The notes under the pieces: model-generated | Told to the model about the DNA's origin: nothing | The model's database searches: none | Seen by the model: the letters and a program-made list of their open reading frames with translations, nothing else | Assembly (NCBI GenBank): GCA_002359895.1 | Contig: DEOB01000010.1 | Coordinates: 256,378 to 320,377 of the forward strand | Direction of reading: 5' to 3' | Source: Stenotrophomonas sp. UBA2629 | GTDB lineage: Bacteria > Pseudomonadota > Gammaproteobacteria > Xanthomonadales > Xanthomonadaceae | Length of the DNA stretch: 64,000 nt | Shown here: piece by piece, positions 51,433-60,849 of the stretch | Layout: each line of letters opens with the position of its first letter | Numbering within the stretch: position 1 is the stretch's first letter | Program-made: the position numbers and the translations under genes

Positions 51433-51684
51433 CTAGTCGTGGATATCCACCGTTTCCAGCAGCTGCGCTTTCTCCACCGCGCCCAGGCGCTGGGCAAAAA
51501 TGGCCAGCCGGTTGCACAGTTCGGCCTGGTGCTCGGGGAAGGCAGCAACCAGCTCGCGCTGGACCTGCTGATACGTGTCCCAGAACGGTGCGGAGCTTCG
51601 ATGACGCTCGTATTGACGGCGCAGACGGTGGCTGGCTTCCTGCAGCGACCGGCGGCTATGGTTCTGGATAGGCATCAATTGCAT
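51433..51684 (-). CDS. Small hypothetical protein
   Basis: The 83 aa product (MQLMPIQNHSRRSLQEASHRL) is mostly helical, with SAPFWDTYQQVQRELVAAFPEHQAELCNRLAIFAQRLGA. GGAGGTAAAGCA before the ATG is an excellent ribosome binding site, and a terminator follows, so it is a real gene. No family is recognised. Confidence 0.72.
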   Translation of the reverse strand: MQLMPIQNHSRRSLQEASHRLRRQYERHRSSAPFWDTYQQVQRELVAAFPEHQAELCNRLAIFAQRLGAVEKAQLLETVDIHD

Positions 51685-51802
51685 TGCTTTACCTCCATGG
51701 CAGGCAACCCCACTGTACCCATAGATAAGCTCAACTGTCTTACGGATTTATTGCAGATGTCTCACTTCCGGATGAAATAGGCCACGAAATGGTCATTTCG
51801 TG

Positions 51803-52255
51803 TCATTCGCCGATGTCTTCATTCCAGATGTCGGGGTTTTCGGCGATGTAACGGCCCATCATCTCGATGCAGCTGGCGTCGTTCAGGTCGATCACATTGA
51901 CCCCGTTTTCGCGCAGCCAGCCGATGCCGCCGCCGAAGCTGACCGACTCGCCCACCACCACGGTGCCGATGTTGAACTGGCGCACCAGCCCACTGCAGTA
52001 CCAGCACGGCGCCAGGGTGGTGACCATGATGGTGTTGCGGTAGCCGCGCTGACGGCCGGCCTTGCGGAAGGCGTCGGTTTCGCCATGGACGGACGGGTCG
52101 TCCTCCTGGATGCGGCGGTTGTGGCCGCAGCCCAGCAGGCGGCCATCGTTGTGATACAGCGCCGCACCGATCGGTATGCCGCCTTCGGCCAGGCCCTGGC
52201 GGGCTTCGGCAATGGCGGTTTCCAGCAGGGCGCGGTAGTCGGGGGTGGTGATCAT
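51803..52255 (-). CDS. Cytosine/nucleoside deaminase, yeast Fcy1-like
   Basis: The 150 aa zinc enzyme has the cytidine-deaminase-like motif: His57 and Glu59 in SVHGETDAF, Cys84 and Cys87 in APCWYCSGL. NIGTVVVGESVSFGGGIGWLRENGVNV resembles yeast cytosine deaminase rather than the tRNA adenosine deaminase TadA. It should convert cytosine to uracil or act on a related base. The substrate is inferred. The gene stands alone, divergent from ubiE. Confidence 0.88.
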   Translation of the reverse strand: MITTPDYRALLETAIAEARQGLAEGGIPIGAALYHNDGRLLGCGHNRRIQEDDPSVHGETDAFRKAGRQRGYRNTIMVTTLAPCWYCSGLVRQFNIGTVVVGESVSFGGGIGWLRENGVNVIDLNDASCIEMMGRYIAENPDIWNEDIGE

Positions 52256-52357
52256 GCAGGGTCCTCGTGGCGCCGGGTGCGCCGTCAGCGGCCATGATAG
52301 CGGCGGGATTCAGCTGCCCGCCGCCGCAATCGCGCTGTCGGTGCGATAATCGCGGGC

Positions 52358-53122
52358 ATGAGCGAATCCCCCTACAAAAGCGGCACCACCCATTTCGGCT
52401 TCCGCGATGTACCGGCCAAGGACAAGCAGAAGCTTGTCGGCCAGGTGTTCACCTCCGTGGCCGACAACTACGACCTGATGAACGACCTGATGAGCCTTGG
52501 CATCCATCGGTTGTGGAAGCGTTACTTCGTCGCCACCGCACAGGTGAAGCCGGGCGACCGCGCGCTGGACCTGGCCGGCGGCACCGGCGACATCGCCGTG
52601 CTGCTCAAAGAGCGGCTGGGTGAGGAAGGCAGCGTGGTGCTGGGCGATATCAACGCCGGCATGCTGTCGGTGGGCCGCGACCGGCTGCTCAACCGTGGCC
52701 ATGTGTCCGGCTTTGAGTGGGTGCAATGCAACGCCGAGGCGCTGCCGTTCCCGGACCAGAGCTTCGACCTGGTGACCATCTCCTTCGGTCTGCGCAACGT
52801 CACCGACAAGGACGCCGCGCTGCGTGAGATGTACCGCGTGCTCAAGGTAGGCGGCCAGGCGCGCGTGCTGGAGTTCTCGGAAGTGACGGTGGACTGGTTC
52901 AAGCCGATCTATGACTTCCACTCGTTCAAAGTGCTGCCGAAGCTGGGCAAGCTGTTTGCCCGTGGCGATGGCGACAGCTACCAGTACCTGGCCGAGAGCA
53001 TCCGCAAGCATCCGCCGCAGGAAGCACTGAAGGCGATGATGACCGAGGCCGGTTTTGGCCGCTGTCATTACAAGAATCTGAGCGCCGGCATCGTGTCGAT
53101 TCATTCCGGCTACAAGCTCTAG
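52358..53122 (+). CDS. ubiE: Ubiquinone/menaquinone methyltransferase UbiE
   Basis: The 254 aa SAM-dependent enzyme makes the C-methylation step of ubiquinone (and menaquinone) synthesis. It begins TTHFGFRDVPAKDKQKLVGQVFTSVADNYDLMNDLMSLGIHRLWKR and has LDLAGGTGD (SAM motif I), LGDINAGML and DLVTISFGLRNVTDKDAALREMYRVLKVGG. It ends in SIHSGYK, as in E. coli UbiE. ATG 52358 is the family start. Confidence 0.97.
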   Translation: MSESPYKSGTTHFGFRDVPAKDKQKLVGQVFTSVADNYDLMNDLMSLGIHRLWKRYFVATAQVKPGDRALDLAGGTGDIAVLLKERLGEEGSVVLGDINAGMLSVGRDRLLNRGHVSGFEWVQCNAEALPFPDQSFDLVTISFGLRNVTDKDAALREMYRVLKVGGQARVLEFSEVTVDWFKPIYDFHSFKVLPKLGKLFARGDGDSYQYLAESIRKHPPQEALKAMMTEAGFGRCHYKNLSAGIVSIHSGYKL

Positions 53123-53276
53123 GGCAAGGCCTCGGCCCGGCCGGTGGATGTGATGAGGGGAGCGGCGGAAGCCGCCTCTTTCGTTTCCGGGCGTGGCGGT
53201 TCGCTGCGCTGCGACATCGGGGGAGTGCAATCGGGTTTAAAATCAGCGGTTGTTTCCTGAACCGGTTCCACTTCCG

Positions 53277-55229
53277 ATGCGTTCTTCGTTCCTGATGCTG
53301 CCCCTGGCCGTGGCGCTTGTCGCCGGCTGTGCCAAAGAACCCGCCGCGCCCACCGTTGATCCCGTCGCCGAGAAGCCTGCCGCCGCCGTGAATGCTGTCA
53401 GCCGTAGCCACGATGAAAGCTCCTACGCCGAGCCGGACAAGGTCGTCATCAAGGACCTGGCGCTGGACCTGAAGGTTGATTTCGACACCAAGCAGATCGG
53501 TGGCACCGCCACCTACACGCTGGAGTGGAAGGACAAGGCCGCCACCCAGCTGTTGCTGGACACGCGCGAGCTGACCGTCGAAAAGGTTGAGGCCGTGGCC
53601 GCCGATGGTGCTGCCTCGCCGCTGCAGTTTGTGTTGGCCCCGGCCGACAAGGTGTTTGGCAGCAAGTTGAGCATCGAGACCCCGCAGCAGCCGGCCACCG
53701 TGCGCATCACCTACCACACCGCCCCGACCGCCTCGGGCCTGCAGTGGCTGGAGCCGTCGATGACCGAGGGCAAGAAGCTGCCCTTCATGTTCAGCCAGTC
53801 GCAGGCCATCCACGCACGTTCGTGGGTGCCGCTGCAGGACACGCCGAGCGTCCGCTTCACCTATAGCGCGCACGTCACCAGCCGCCCGGACGTGATGGTG
53901 CTGATGAGCGCCGACAACGATCCCAAGGCCGCACGTGATGGCGATTACGCCTTCAAGATGCCGCAGCCGATTCCGTCGTACCTGCTGGCCATTGCCGCTG
54001 GCGACCTGGTGTTCCAGCCCATCTCCGAGCGTTCGGGCGTATGGGCCGAGCCGACCATGGTGGGCAAGGCAACCAAGGAGTTCGAAGACACCGAGAAGAT
54101 GATCGGCGCTGCCGAGAACCTCTACGGCGAATACCGCTGGGGCCGTTACGACATGCTGGTGCTGCCGCCGTCGTTCCCGTTTGGCGGCATGGAAAACCCG
54201 CGCCTGACCTTCGCCACACCCACCGTGATCGTCGGCGACAAGTCGCTGGTGTCGCTGGTCGCGCACGAACTGGCGCACAGCTGGTCGGGCAACCTGGTGA
54301 CCAACGCCAGCTGGAAGGACATCTGGCTCAACGAAGGTTTCACCACCTACGTGCAGGGCCGTATCACCGAGGCGCTGTATGGCACGGAGATGGCCGAGAT
54401 GGAGCGCGAGATCGACCAGACCGATCTGCTCAACGAAGTGAAGGACATGAGCCCGGCCGACCAGGCGCTGGCGCTGCCGCCGCTCAACGAGCGTGACCCG
54501 GATGAAGCGCTGAGCAACGTGGCATACGTCAAGGGCGCGTGGTTCCTGCAGTTCCTGGAGCAGCGTTTTGGTCGCGAAGTGTTTGATCCTTTCCTGCGTG
54601 GCTGGTTCAACGACCATGCTTTCCAGAGCGCCAACACCGACCAGTTCGTCGCCTACATGCAGAAGAACCTGCTGCCGAAGAACCCCACCGCCGTGACCGA
54701 GGCCGAGCTGAAGGCGTGGCTGGAAGAGCCGGGCATTCCGGCGTTCGCCGCCAAGGCGCGTTCGCGTAACTTCGCCGTTGTCGATACCGCGCGCATTGCC
54801 TTCCTGGGCAGTGAAAACGTGCCGAGCAGCCAGGTGACCAACGAGTGGGGCACGCAGGAATGGGTGCGCTTCATCGATGGCCTGGGCCAGACGCTGCCGC
54901 TGGAAAAGATGGCGCAGCTGGACAAGGTGTATCACTTCACCGGTACGCCGAACGGTGAGATCGCCATGCGTTGGTATCCGTTGGCCATCCGTAGCGGTTA
55001 CGGCGAGGCACAGACGGCTGCGGGTGAGTTCATCCAGACGGTGGGCCGCCGCAAGCTGGTGCTGCCGATCTACGCTGAGCTGCTGAAGACGCCGGAAGGT
55101 CTGGCCTTCGCCAAGGATGTGTTTGCCAAGGCCAAGCCGGGCTACCACCCGATCACCACCGCCTCGGTGGAAGACATGATCGCCAAGGCTGAAGCGGCAC
55201 CGAAGCAGGACGCTGCGCCGAAGCAGTAA
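53277..55229 (+). CDS. M1-family aminopeptidase lipoprotein
   Basis: The 650 aa protein is predicted to be a lipoprotein (VALVAGC). The zinc site is HELAH at residues 330-334, with the third ligand Glu353 in NEGF (HExxH-18-E), and GGMENPRLTF is the substrate-binding GxMEN motif. The C-terminal part resembles the helical domain of leukotriene A4 hydrolase-type M1 enzymes. It would trim N-terminal residues from peptides at the periplasmic face of the envelope. The tail repeats KQDAAPKQ. A terminator follows. Confidence 0.93.
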   Translation: MRSSFLMLPLAVALVAGCAKEPAAPTVDPVAEKPAAAVNAVSRSHDESSYAEPDKVVIKDLALDLKVDFDTKQIGGTATYTLEWKDKAATQLLLDTRELTVEKVEAVAADGAASPLQFVLAPADKVFGSKLSIETPQQPATVRITYHTAPTASGLQWLEPSMTEGKKLPFMFSQSQAIHARSWVPLQDTPSVRFTYSAHVTSRPDVMVLMSADNDPKAARDGDYAFKMPQPIPSYLLAIAAGDLVFQPISERSGVWAEPTMVGKATKEFEDTEKMIGAAENLYGEYRWGRYDMLVLPPSFPFGGMENPRLTFATPTVIVGDKSLVSLVAHELAHSWSGNLVTNASWKDIWLNEGFTTYVQGRITEALYGTEMAEMEREIDQTDLLNEVKDMSPADQALALPPLNERDPDEALSNVAYVKGAWFLQFLEQRFGREVFDPFLRGWFNDHAFQSANTDQFVAYMQKNLLPKNPTAVTEAELKAWLEEPGIPAFAAKARSRNFAVVDTARIAFLGSENVPSSQVTNEWGTQEWVRFIDGLGQTLPLEKMAQLDKVYHFTGTPNGEIAMRWYPLAIRSGYGEAQTAAGEFIQTVGRRKLVLPIYAELLKTPEGLAFAKDVFAKAKPGYHPITTASVEDMIAKAEAAPKQDAAPKQ

Positions 55230-55251
55230 TCGGCATCGGCACGTTTCAATG

Positions 55252-55279
55252 CAAACGGCGAGCTTCGGCTCGCCGTTTG
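55252..55279 (+). terminator. Intrinsic terminator after the M1 aminopeptidase
   Basis: CAAACGGCGAGC (55252-55263) and GCTCGCCGTTTG (55268-55279) pair perfectly around TTCG and are followed by TTTGTC. Confidence 0.9.
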
Positions 55280-55429
55280 TTTGTCTGTGGCCTTGAAGCC
55301 GGCGGGTGACACAGCTGTTGTTTTGCTTTGCGTTGTTGTTGTTTCCATGCCGTCAGTCATTTCCGCCTGTGCGGGAATGACGGCATTTAAAGCAAAGACC
55401 AAGGGCTAACCCAAACCCAAATCCAAACT

Positions 55430-56743
55430 TCAGTCGCCAGCCTTTTCCGCAGCAACAGGCAAACCCTTCAGTACTGACTTGTCGATCTTCGCCGCCACAC
55501 CCACACTGCGGCCGGCAAGATTGACCACGTTGTATTGCACGGCCACGCCCAGTACCTGGGTAGCCTGCGATATGTCCAAGCCATAGGACTGGCGCAGCCA
55601 CTGCAACATTCCCGATGTCGCCAAGCGCAGCGCATCGTCACTGGAGCCGGCTTGCCCCAGCGTCATGATCTGCGTGGGCGATTCCACCCGTGGCGTGGCG
55701 ATGGACTGCTTCTTGATCAGTTCAACCTTCACCACCACGTCCAGCGATGTCTCCAGCGCCCACTGCGTGGTTTCACCGTCGCCCTGCAGCGCGTGACCAT
55801 CGCCCAGGTACAACAGTGCACCGGGTTGCTGCACTTCCAGGTAGACGGTGTTGCCCTGGACCACGGCATTGAAGTCCATGTTGCCGCCGAAGTCGCTTGT
55901 ATCGCCGGTGGAAAACGGCGGGTAGCCAAAGCCGGGTGCAACGGCGAGACCGCCGAGCATGGGTTTGACCGGGATCTCGAAGTTCTTCAATGCGCCGCTC
56001 GCGCCCTGTGGTCGCGCCATGCCGCGGGTGCGGTCCAATTGCCAGCGCACCGGCTTGCCCAATGCCGAGGTTTCGGTGGCGATGCGCGGTGTCTTCAGGC
56101 GGCCGACGATGCCGTCCAGGCTATCGGCGTAATCGCGATTGAGTTTGAGCGAGGTGAGGGTGATGGCCAGCGTGTCGCCGGGTTCGGCGCCGGCCACGAA
56201 GAACGGCCCGACCTGCGGATTGCCGAACAAGGCGCGGGTAATGCCGTTTTCATCGACACCACCGGAATCCAAGGTCTTGGTCTGCACCGAGTCGCCCGGC
56301 CAGATCACCAATGCCGGGGCGCGGTCGGCGCTGAACGTATTGGAATAATCCGTTGGCGTGAAGTCGTGCAGACGCGGTGCGTTGTCCGGCCGTGCCGGCA
56401 CCCGCCAGGCGCTGAAGTCATGCGCGGCACGTGCGTTGCGATTGTTGGTGTCCGGCTCGTCGCTGCGGCCCTGCATGCGACTGCCATCCATGCGGCCATC
56501 GTAGTGATAGAGCTGGCCATCGCTGCCTTTGGCGGTGAACTGCAGGTGCTCCTCGCGCAGGGTGCCGGTGATGGCGTCACCTGCCAGCGCGCCGGTAACA
56601 CGCTGCCCCTGCACGTCCAGGGTCAGGGTCTGGTAACTGGTGTTGCCCCACAGATCCGTTGCCACGATCCATTGGTCGGCGGCGAGTGCATTGAGCGGGA
56701 GCGCAGCCAGAACCAGAGAAGACCACTTGCAGAAAGCTGCCAT
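55430..56743 (-). CDS. Exported acetamidase/formamidase family protein with an extra N-terminal domain
   Basis: The 437 aa product has a signal peptide (FCKWSSLVLAALPLNALAA). Residues 23-120 form a small beta domain (QWIVATDLWGNTSYQTLTLDVQGQRVTG). The rest is the FmdA_AmdA fold: LVIWPGDSVQTKTLDSGGVDENG, GPFFVAGAEPGDTLAITL, GGNMDFNAVVQGNTVYLEVQQPGALLYLGDGHALQGDGE. Family members hydrolyse formamide or acetamide to ammonia and acid, usually in the cytoplasm. Export and the leading domain are unusual. ATG 56743 gives the signal peptide; the longer open frame is non-coding. Confidence 0.88.
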   Translation of the reverse strand: MAAFCKWSSLVLAALPLNALAADQWIVATDLWGNTSYQTLTLDVQGQRVTGALAGDAITGTLREEHLQFTAKGSDGQLYHYDGRMDGSRMQGRSDEPDTNNRNARAAHDFSAWRVPARPDNAPRLHDFTPTDYSNTFSADRAPALVIWPGDSVQTKTLDSGGVDENGITRALFGNPQVGPFFVAGAEPGDTLAITLTSLKLNRDYADSLDGIVGRLKTPRIATETSALGKPVRWQLDRTRGMARPQGASGALKNFEIPVKPMLGGLAVAPGFGYPPFSTGDTSDFGGNMDFNAVVQGNTVYLEVQQPGALLYLGDGHALQGDGETTQWALETSLDVVVKVELIKKQSIATPRVESPTQIMTLGQAGSSDDALRLATSGMLQWLRQSYGLDISQATQVLGVAVQYNVVNLAGRSVGVAAKIDKSVLKGLPVAAEKAGD

Positions 56744-56956
56744 GGCGAGGGTATCTGTGCTGAGGAGTTGCCGCAGTGTAGGGAAGTGCCCAGCAGCTGC
56801 CGCAGTGTCAAAGGTAACGCGCACGATCTGGGGAACAATGCGTGTTGCCTGGATTGCGGTGAGTGTCCGCGCTGTGCGAGCAAACCGAAGCGTGGATGTT
56901 TAAAGTGGGTGCTGTCACGCGGCCTGTGCCGCGTCCTGTATCCAAGGAGCTGCTCG

Positions 56957-57691
56957 ATGAAACCTCTGATTCTTGGCGCGTTGTGCGTCTTTGCCCTGGC
57001 CGCGTGCAGCGACCCGGAAGCCGAGCGCCAACAGCAGGAAGCCGCCGCTGCGCAGGCGCGCGCAGCACGTGAGGCGGATGCCGAAGGCATCGGCAAGTTG
57101 TACGACGCAGCGGTGACCGCCACCGATTGGGAAAAAGCGCGTATCCACGGTGCTGCGTTGTTGGATCAGTTTCCCGATTCGGCAACTGCCGCGCGTATTG
57201 AACCGGGTTTTGCCGAGGTGAAAGAGAAGGCCGAAACCGCGCGTGAACTACGCCGCATGCAGGCACTCTGGAACTACAACCAGGTGCCGGTGAAAGGCGG
57301 CACGCAGCGTTCGGCGGCCATTTACAGCAAGGACCGCGTCGATGTGGATGGCAGTGCGGCCAAGCAGGTGAACCTGGTGTTCCGCGACCATCCGCAATGG
57401 AAGCGCCACGCCTATCTGGTGCTGCAGAGCAGTGACTTCGCCAAAAGCTGCTACCGCAACTGCCAGGTCAAAGTGAGCCTTGATGGTGCTGCGGCACGCA
57501 ACATGGCCGCGCACCGCCCCGATACCGACGAGGCCATCGCCATGTTCATCGACGACAACCGTGGCCTGTGGCGTCAGGCGCGCCGGGCGAAGGTGATCGA
57601 AATCGAATTTCCGGTGAAGGCAGGCGGCACCCGCAAGGCGGTGTTTGAAGTAGGTGGCTTGGACGGCAGCCAGATGCCGAACTGGGATTGA
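56957..57691 (+). CDS. Lipoprotein of unknown function
   Basis: The 244 aa product has a lipobox (FALAAC) at the end of a short signal peptide. A helical Glu/Ala/Arg-rich part (residues 20-100, with LYDAAVTATDWEKARIHGAALLDQFP and LRRMQALWNYN) precedes a beta-rich C-terminus (VNLVFRDHPQWKRHAYLVLQS, CYRNCQVKVSLDG, IEIEFPVKAGGTRKAVFEV). AAGGAG before the ATG sets the start. The C-terminal part resembles small domains of unknown role in xanthomonad lipoproteins. Confidence 0.75.
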   Translation: MKPLILGALCVFALAACSDPEAERQQQEAAAAQARAAREADAEGIGKLYDAAVTATDWEKARIHGAALLDQFPDSATAARIEPGFAEVKEKAETARELRRMQALWNYNQVPVKGGTQRSAAIYSKDRVDVDGSAAKQVNLVFRDHPQWKRHAYLVLQSSDFAKSCYRNCQVKVSLDGAAARNMAAHRPDTDEAIAMFIDDNRGLWRQARRAKVIEIEFPVKAGGTRKAVFEVGGLDGSQMPNWD

Positions 57692-57696
57692 ACCCG

Positions 57697-58344
57697 ATGT
57701 TCAGCGGTGCCGATTGCATGGCCACCCTGCAGGCGGCGGGCAACAGCCGCCACTGGGTGTTCGACATGGATGGCACGTTGACCGAGCCGGTGCATGACTT
57801 CGCGTTGATCCGCCGCGAGCTGGGCGTGCCGGTAGACGCGGACATCCTGCAGCATCTGGCGACATTGCCCGCACAACAGGCCGCACAACACCATGCATGG
57901 CTGATGCAGCACGAGCATGCACTGGCATTGGCATCAACACCCGCGCCGGGTGCGGTGGCCCTGGTACGCGCGCTGCATGACGCGGGTTGCCGGTTGGGCA
58001 TCCTCACCCGCAATGCGCGTGAACTGGCGCAGGTGACCTTGGCCGCGATTGGCCTGGACCGCTGCTTCGCCGAAGACGACATCCTTGGCCGCGATGAAGT
58101 CACTCCCAAGCCGTCACCGGCCGGGTTGCAGCACTTTGTTGAACGCTGGAGCGTGGCGCCGGCCGCGATGCGCATGGTGGGCGACCATTACTACGATCTG
58201 GCCAGCGCGAAGGCGGCGGGCGTGCCGTCGGTGCTGGTCAACGTGGCCGACGATCCGTGGCCGGGCCTTGCGCACTGGCAGCTGCGCGACTGCAGTGTGC
58301 TGCTGGAATGCTGGCAGGCCAGTGATGCGGTGGTTGCCTCCTAG
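57697..58344 (+). CDS. HAD-family phosphatase (phosphoglycolate phosphatase-like)
   Basis: The 215 aa enzyme has HAD motif I FDMDGTLTEP with both catalytic aspartates, motif II GILTRN, motif III TPKPSPAGL and motif IV VGDHYYDLASAKAAG. It is of the HAD-IA type with a helical cap. The substrate is not known. ATG 57697 is six bases from the lipoprotein stop; ATG 57718 would also leave motif I intact. Confidence 0.9.
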   Translation: MFSGADCMATLQAAGNSRHWVFDMDGTLTEPVHDFALIRRELGVPVDADILQHLATLPAQQAAQHHAWLMQHEHALALASTPAPGAVALVRALHDAGCRLGILTRNARELAQVTLAAIGLDRCFAEDDILGRDEVTPKPSPAGLQHFVERWSVAPAAMRMVGDHYYDLASAKAAGVPSVLVNVADDPWPGLAHWQLRDCSVLLECWQASDAVVAS

Positions 58345-58374
58345 AACACACTGATGCTGCCCTGCAGAAAGCAG

Positions 58375-58398
58375 AAAACGGCGCCGAGGCGCCGTTTT
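58375..58398. terminator. Bidirectional terminator between convergent genes
   Basis: AAAACGGCGCC (58375-58385) and GGCGCCGTTTT (58388-58398) form a perfect stem with A- and T-runs, serving both the HAD gene and the convergent kinase gene. Confidence 0.85.
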
Positions 58399-58423
58399 CC
58401 GTGTGCGGCTTCTGGCGGCTCGC

Positions 58424-59356
58424 TTACAGCGAATAACCGAACTGCTGCTTGAACTGCTCGTGGAACTCATCAAACGTGAAGCGCTGATTCTGGGTGCCGG
58501 GGTGTTCCACCTTCAGCGCGCCCATCAGGTTGCCCATGCGGCCGATGGTCAGCCAGTCATAGCCCTTCTCGATGCCGTAGATCAGGCCGGCGCGGAAAGC
58601 GTCGCCACAGCCGGTCGGGTCGACCACGCGGCGCTCGTGCGCCGGCGGGATGTCGAAGGTTTTTTCCGGAGTGTGGATGACCACGCCCTTGGGGCCGCGC
58701 GTGGTGATATAAGCCTTGACCCGGCTGACGATCGCCTTTTCGTCCCAGCCGGTGCGTTCCTGCAGCAGATTGGACTCGTAGTCGTTGACCACCACGTAGT
58801 CGGCCTGCTCGATGAAGGTGCGCAGCTCAGGGCCGTTGAACAGCGGTAGGGCCTGGCCCGGGTCGAAGATGAACGGGATGCCGCATTCAAGGAATTCGGA
58901 CGCGTTCTGGATCATGCCCTCGCGGCCGTCCGGCGCGACGATGCCCAAGGTGACGCCCGGCACATCCTTCACGTGGTTTTCGTAGGACCGCATCATCGCG
59001 CCCGGGTGAAAGGCGGTGATCTGGTTGTTGTCGTGGTCGGTGGTGATGAAGCACTGTGGAGTAAACATGTCCTCCAGCACGCGGACCTGGCTCAGGTCGA
59101 TGTCCAGGCGCTCGAAGTGCTCGCGGTACGGGCCGAAATCCTGGCCCACGGTGCCCATCGGAATCGGGCTGCCGCCCAGCAACTTGAGGTTGTAGGCAAT
59201 GTTGCCGGCGCAGCCGCCGAGTTCGCGGCGCATGTGGGGCACCAGGAACGACACGTTCAAGATATGAACTTTGTCCGGCAGGATGTGGTTCTTGAACTGG
59301 TCCGGAAACACCATGATGGTGTCGAAGGCAAGGGAACCACAGATCAAAGCGGACAT
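58424..59356 (-). CDS. PfkB-family carbohydrate or nucleoside kinase
   Basis: The 310 aa kinase has the ribokinase fold: LICGSLAFDTIMVFPDQF, LGGCAGNIAYNLKLLGG, GQDFGPYREH, and the C-terminal ATP site DPTGCGDAFRAGLIYG with the catalytic Asp. The MSALICGSLAFDTIM opening resembles bacterial adenosine kinases of the PfkB family. The start is ATG 59356; the upstream open frame is not homologous. The substrate is likely adenosine, with moderate certainty. Confidence 0.88.
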   Translation of the reverse strand: MSALICGSLAFDTIMVFPDQFKNHILPDKVHILNVSFLVPHMRRELGGCAGNIAYNLKLLGGSPIPMGTVGQDFGPYREHFERLDIDLSQVRVLEDMFTPQCFITTDHDNNQITAFHPGAMMRSYENHVKDVPGVTLGIVAPDGREGMIQNASEFLECGIPFIFDPGQALPLFNGPELRTFIEQADYVVVNDYESNLLQERTGWDEKAIVSRVKAYITTRGPKGVVIHTPEKTFDIPPAHERRVVDPTGCGDAFRAGLIYGIEKGYDWLTIGRMGNLMGALKVEHPGTQNQRFTFDEFHEQFKQQFGYSL

Positions 59357-59529
59357 CGCGAACAGGCCTATGCGAAAAAGGGAATTCGTCGCCATGCACA
59401 TGCTGGCGCCGCGGCGCGATCGGCGCCAAAGCGCATAAGGTTACCGGCTGCGGGGGCGCACGGCCAGAACTGAATCTGTACGTTGGCTGCGGAAAAGGGT
59501 GTTGAGGCCCGAAATTACAAGGATTTTCC

Positions 59530-59558
59530 TTGCCCGGGCCATGGTGGGTTGATAGGCT
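59530..59558 (+). promoter_or_regulatory. Candidate mreB promoter
   Basis: TTGCCC (59530-59535) and TAGGCT (59553-59558) are 17 bases apart and about 75 bases upstream of mreB. The elements are moderate matches to sigma70 consensus. Confidence 0.35.
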
Positions 59559-59631
59559 AACCGCCCTCAATTTCTGCCCATTTTTTCGCCAAACCGGCGT
59601 GGGCACGACACCCGTCAGGATCACTTCCCAG

Positions 59632-60678
59632 ATGTTCAAGAAGCTGCGTGGCATGTTCTCCAATGACCTGTCCATTGACCTGGGCACGGCCAACACCCTT
59701 ATTTACGTGCGTGGGCAGGGAATCGTATTGAATGAGCCGTCGGTCGTGGCCGTACGCCAGGACCGCGCCATCGGTGGTACCCGCTCCGTGGCAGCCGTCG
59801 GCGCCGAGGCCAAGCAGATGCTCGGCCGTACCCCGGGCCATATCACCACCATCCGCCCGATGAAGGATGGCGTCATCGCCGACTTCACCTATACCGAGGC
59901 GATGCTCAAGCACTTCATAAAGAAAGTGCACAAGTCGCGCTTCCTGCGCCCCAGCCCGCGTGTGCTGGTGTGCGTGCCGGCCGGTTCCACCCAGGTCGAG
60001 CGCCGTGCCATCAAGGAATCGGCCGAGGAGGCCGGTGCGCGTGATGTGTTCCTGATCGAAGAGCCGATGGCTGCTGCCATTGGTGCCGGCATGCCGGTCA
60101 CCGAGGCGCGTGGCTCGATGGTCATCGACATCGGCGGCGGCACCACCGAAGTAGCGGTTATTTCGCTCAACGGCATTGTCTACTCGGCCTCGGTACGCAT
60201 TGGTGGCGACCGTTTCGACGAATCCATCACCAACTACGTGCGCCGCAACCACGGCATGCTGATTGGCGAAGCTACCGCCGAGCGCATCAAGGTGGAGCTG
60301 GGCTGTGCTTACCCGCAGGCGGAAGTGATCGAGATGGAAATCTCCGGCCGCAACCTCGCCGAGGGCGTGCCGAAGATGATCAAGATCAGCTCCAACGAGG
60401 TGCTTGAAGCCCTGCACGAGCCGCTGTCGGGCATCGTCAGCGCGGTCAAGCTGGCGCTGGAACAGACCCCGCCGGAGCTGTGTGCCGACGTCGCCGAGCG
60501 CGGCATCGTGCTGACCGGTGGTGGCGCGCTGCTGCGTGACCTGGACCGTCTGATCTCCGAGGAAACCGGCCTGTACGTGCAGGTGGCCGATGATCCGTTG
60601 ACCTGTGTTGCCCGCGGCGGCGGTCGTGCGTTGGAGCTGGTGGACATGCACGGCAACGAGTTCTTTGCGCCGGAGTGA
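59632..60678 (+). CDS. mreB: Rod shape-determining protein MreB
   Basis: The 348 aa bacterial actin polymerises under the membrane and guides cell-wall elongation. It has FSNDLSIDLGTANTLIYVRGQGIVLNEPSVVAV (phosphate-1 loop), MVIDIGGGTTEVAVISL (phosphate-2) and GIVLTGGGALLRDLDRL (adenosine site). The amphipathic N-terminus MFKKLRGMF binds membrane. mreC, mreD and mrdA follow on the same strand. Confidence 0.98.
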   Translation: MFKKLRGMFSNDLSIDLGTANTLIYVRGQGIVLNEPSVVAVRQDRAIGGTRSVAAVGAEAKQMLGRTPGHITTIRPMKDGVIADFTYTEAMLKHFIKKVHKSRFLRPSPRVLVCVPAGSTQVERRAIKESAEEAGARDVFLIEEPMAAAIGAGMPVTEARGSMVIDIGGGTTEVAVISLNGIVYSASVRIGGDRFDESITNYVRRNHGMLIGEATAERIKVELGCAYPQAEVIEMEISGRNLAEGVPKMIKISSNEVLEALHEPLSGIVSAVKLALEQTPPELCADVAERGIVLTGGGALLRDLDRLISEETGLYVQVADDPLTCVARGGGRALELVDMHGNEFFAPE

Positions 60679-60849
60679 GCCGGTGAACAGGGGAAGGGGC
60701 ATTGGAATGCGTGCGCGCGGCTTACCGGTCGCGCCCGCAGGTTCCAATCCCTGCCATGTTTCGCTGGTGAAGCCGGCCATGCCCGCTGAAGCCGGGGTAC
60801 GTTGCCGGCTTACATTTTCCCTTCCCTCATTGCTCCCAGCGCTTATTTC

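Noticed and set aside
55535..56956. N-terminal extension of the 56957-57691 lipoprotein frame
   Set aside because: The upstream part is the antisense of the formamidase gene. The lipoprotein has its own ribosome binding site and lipobox at 56957.
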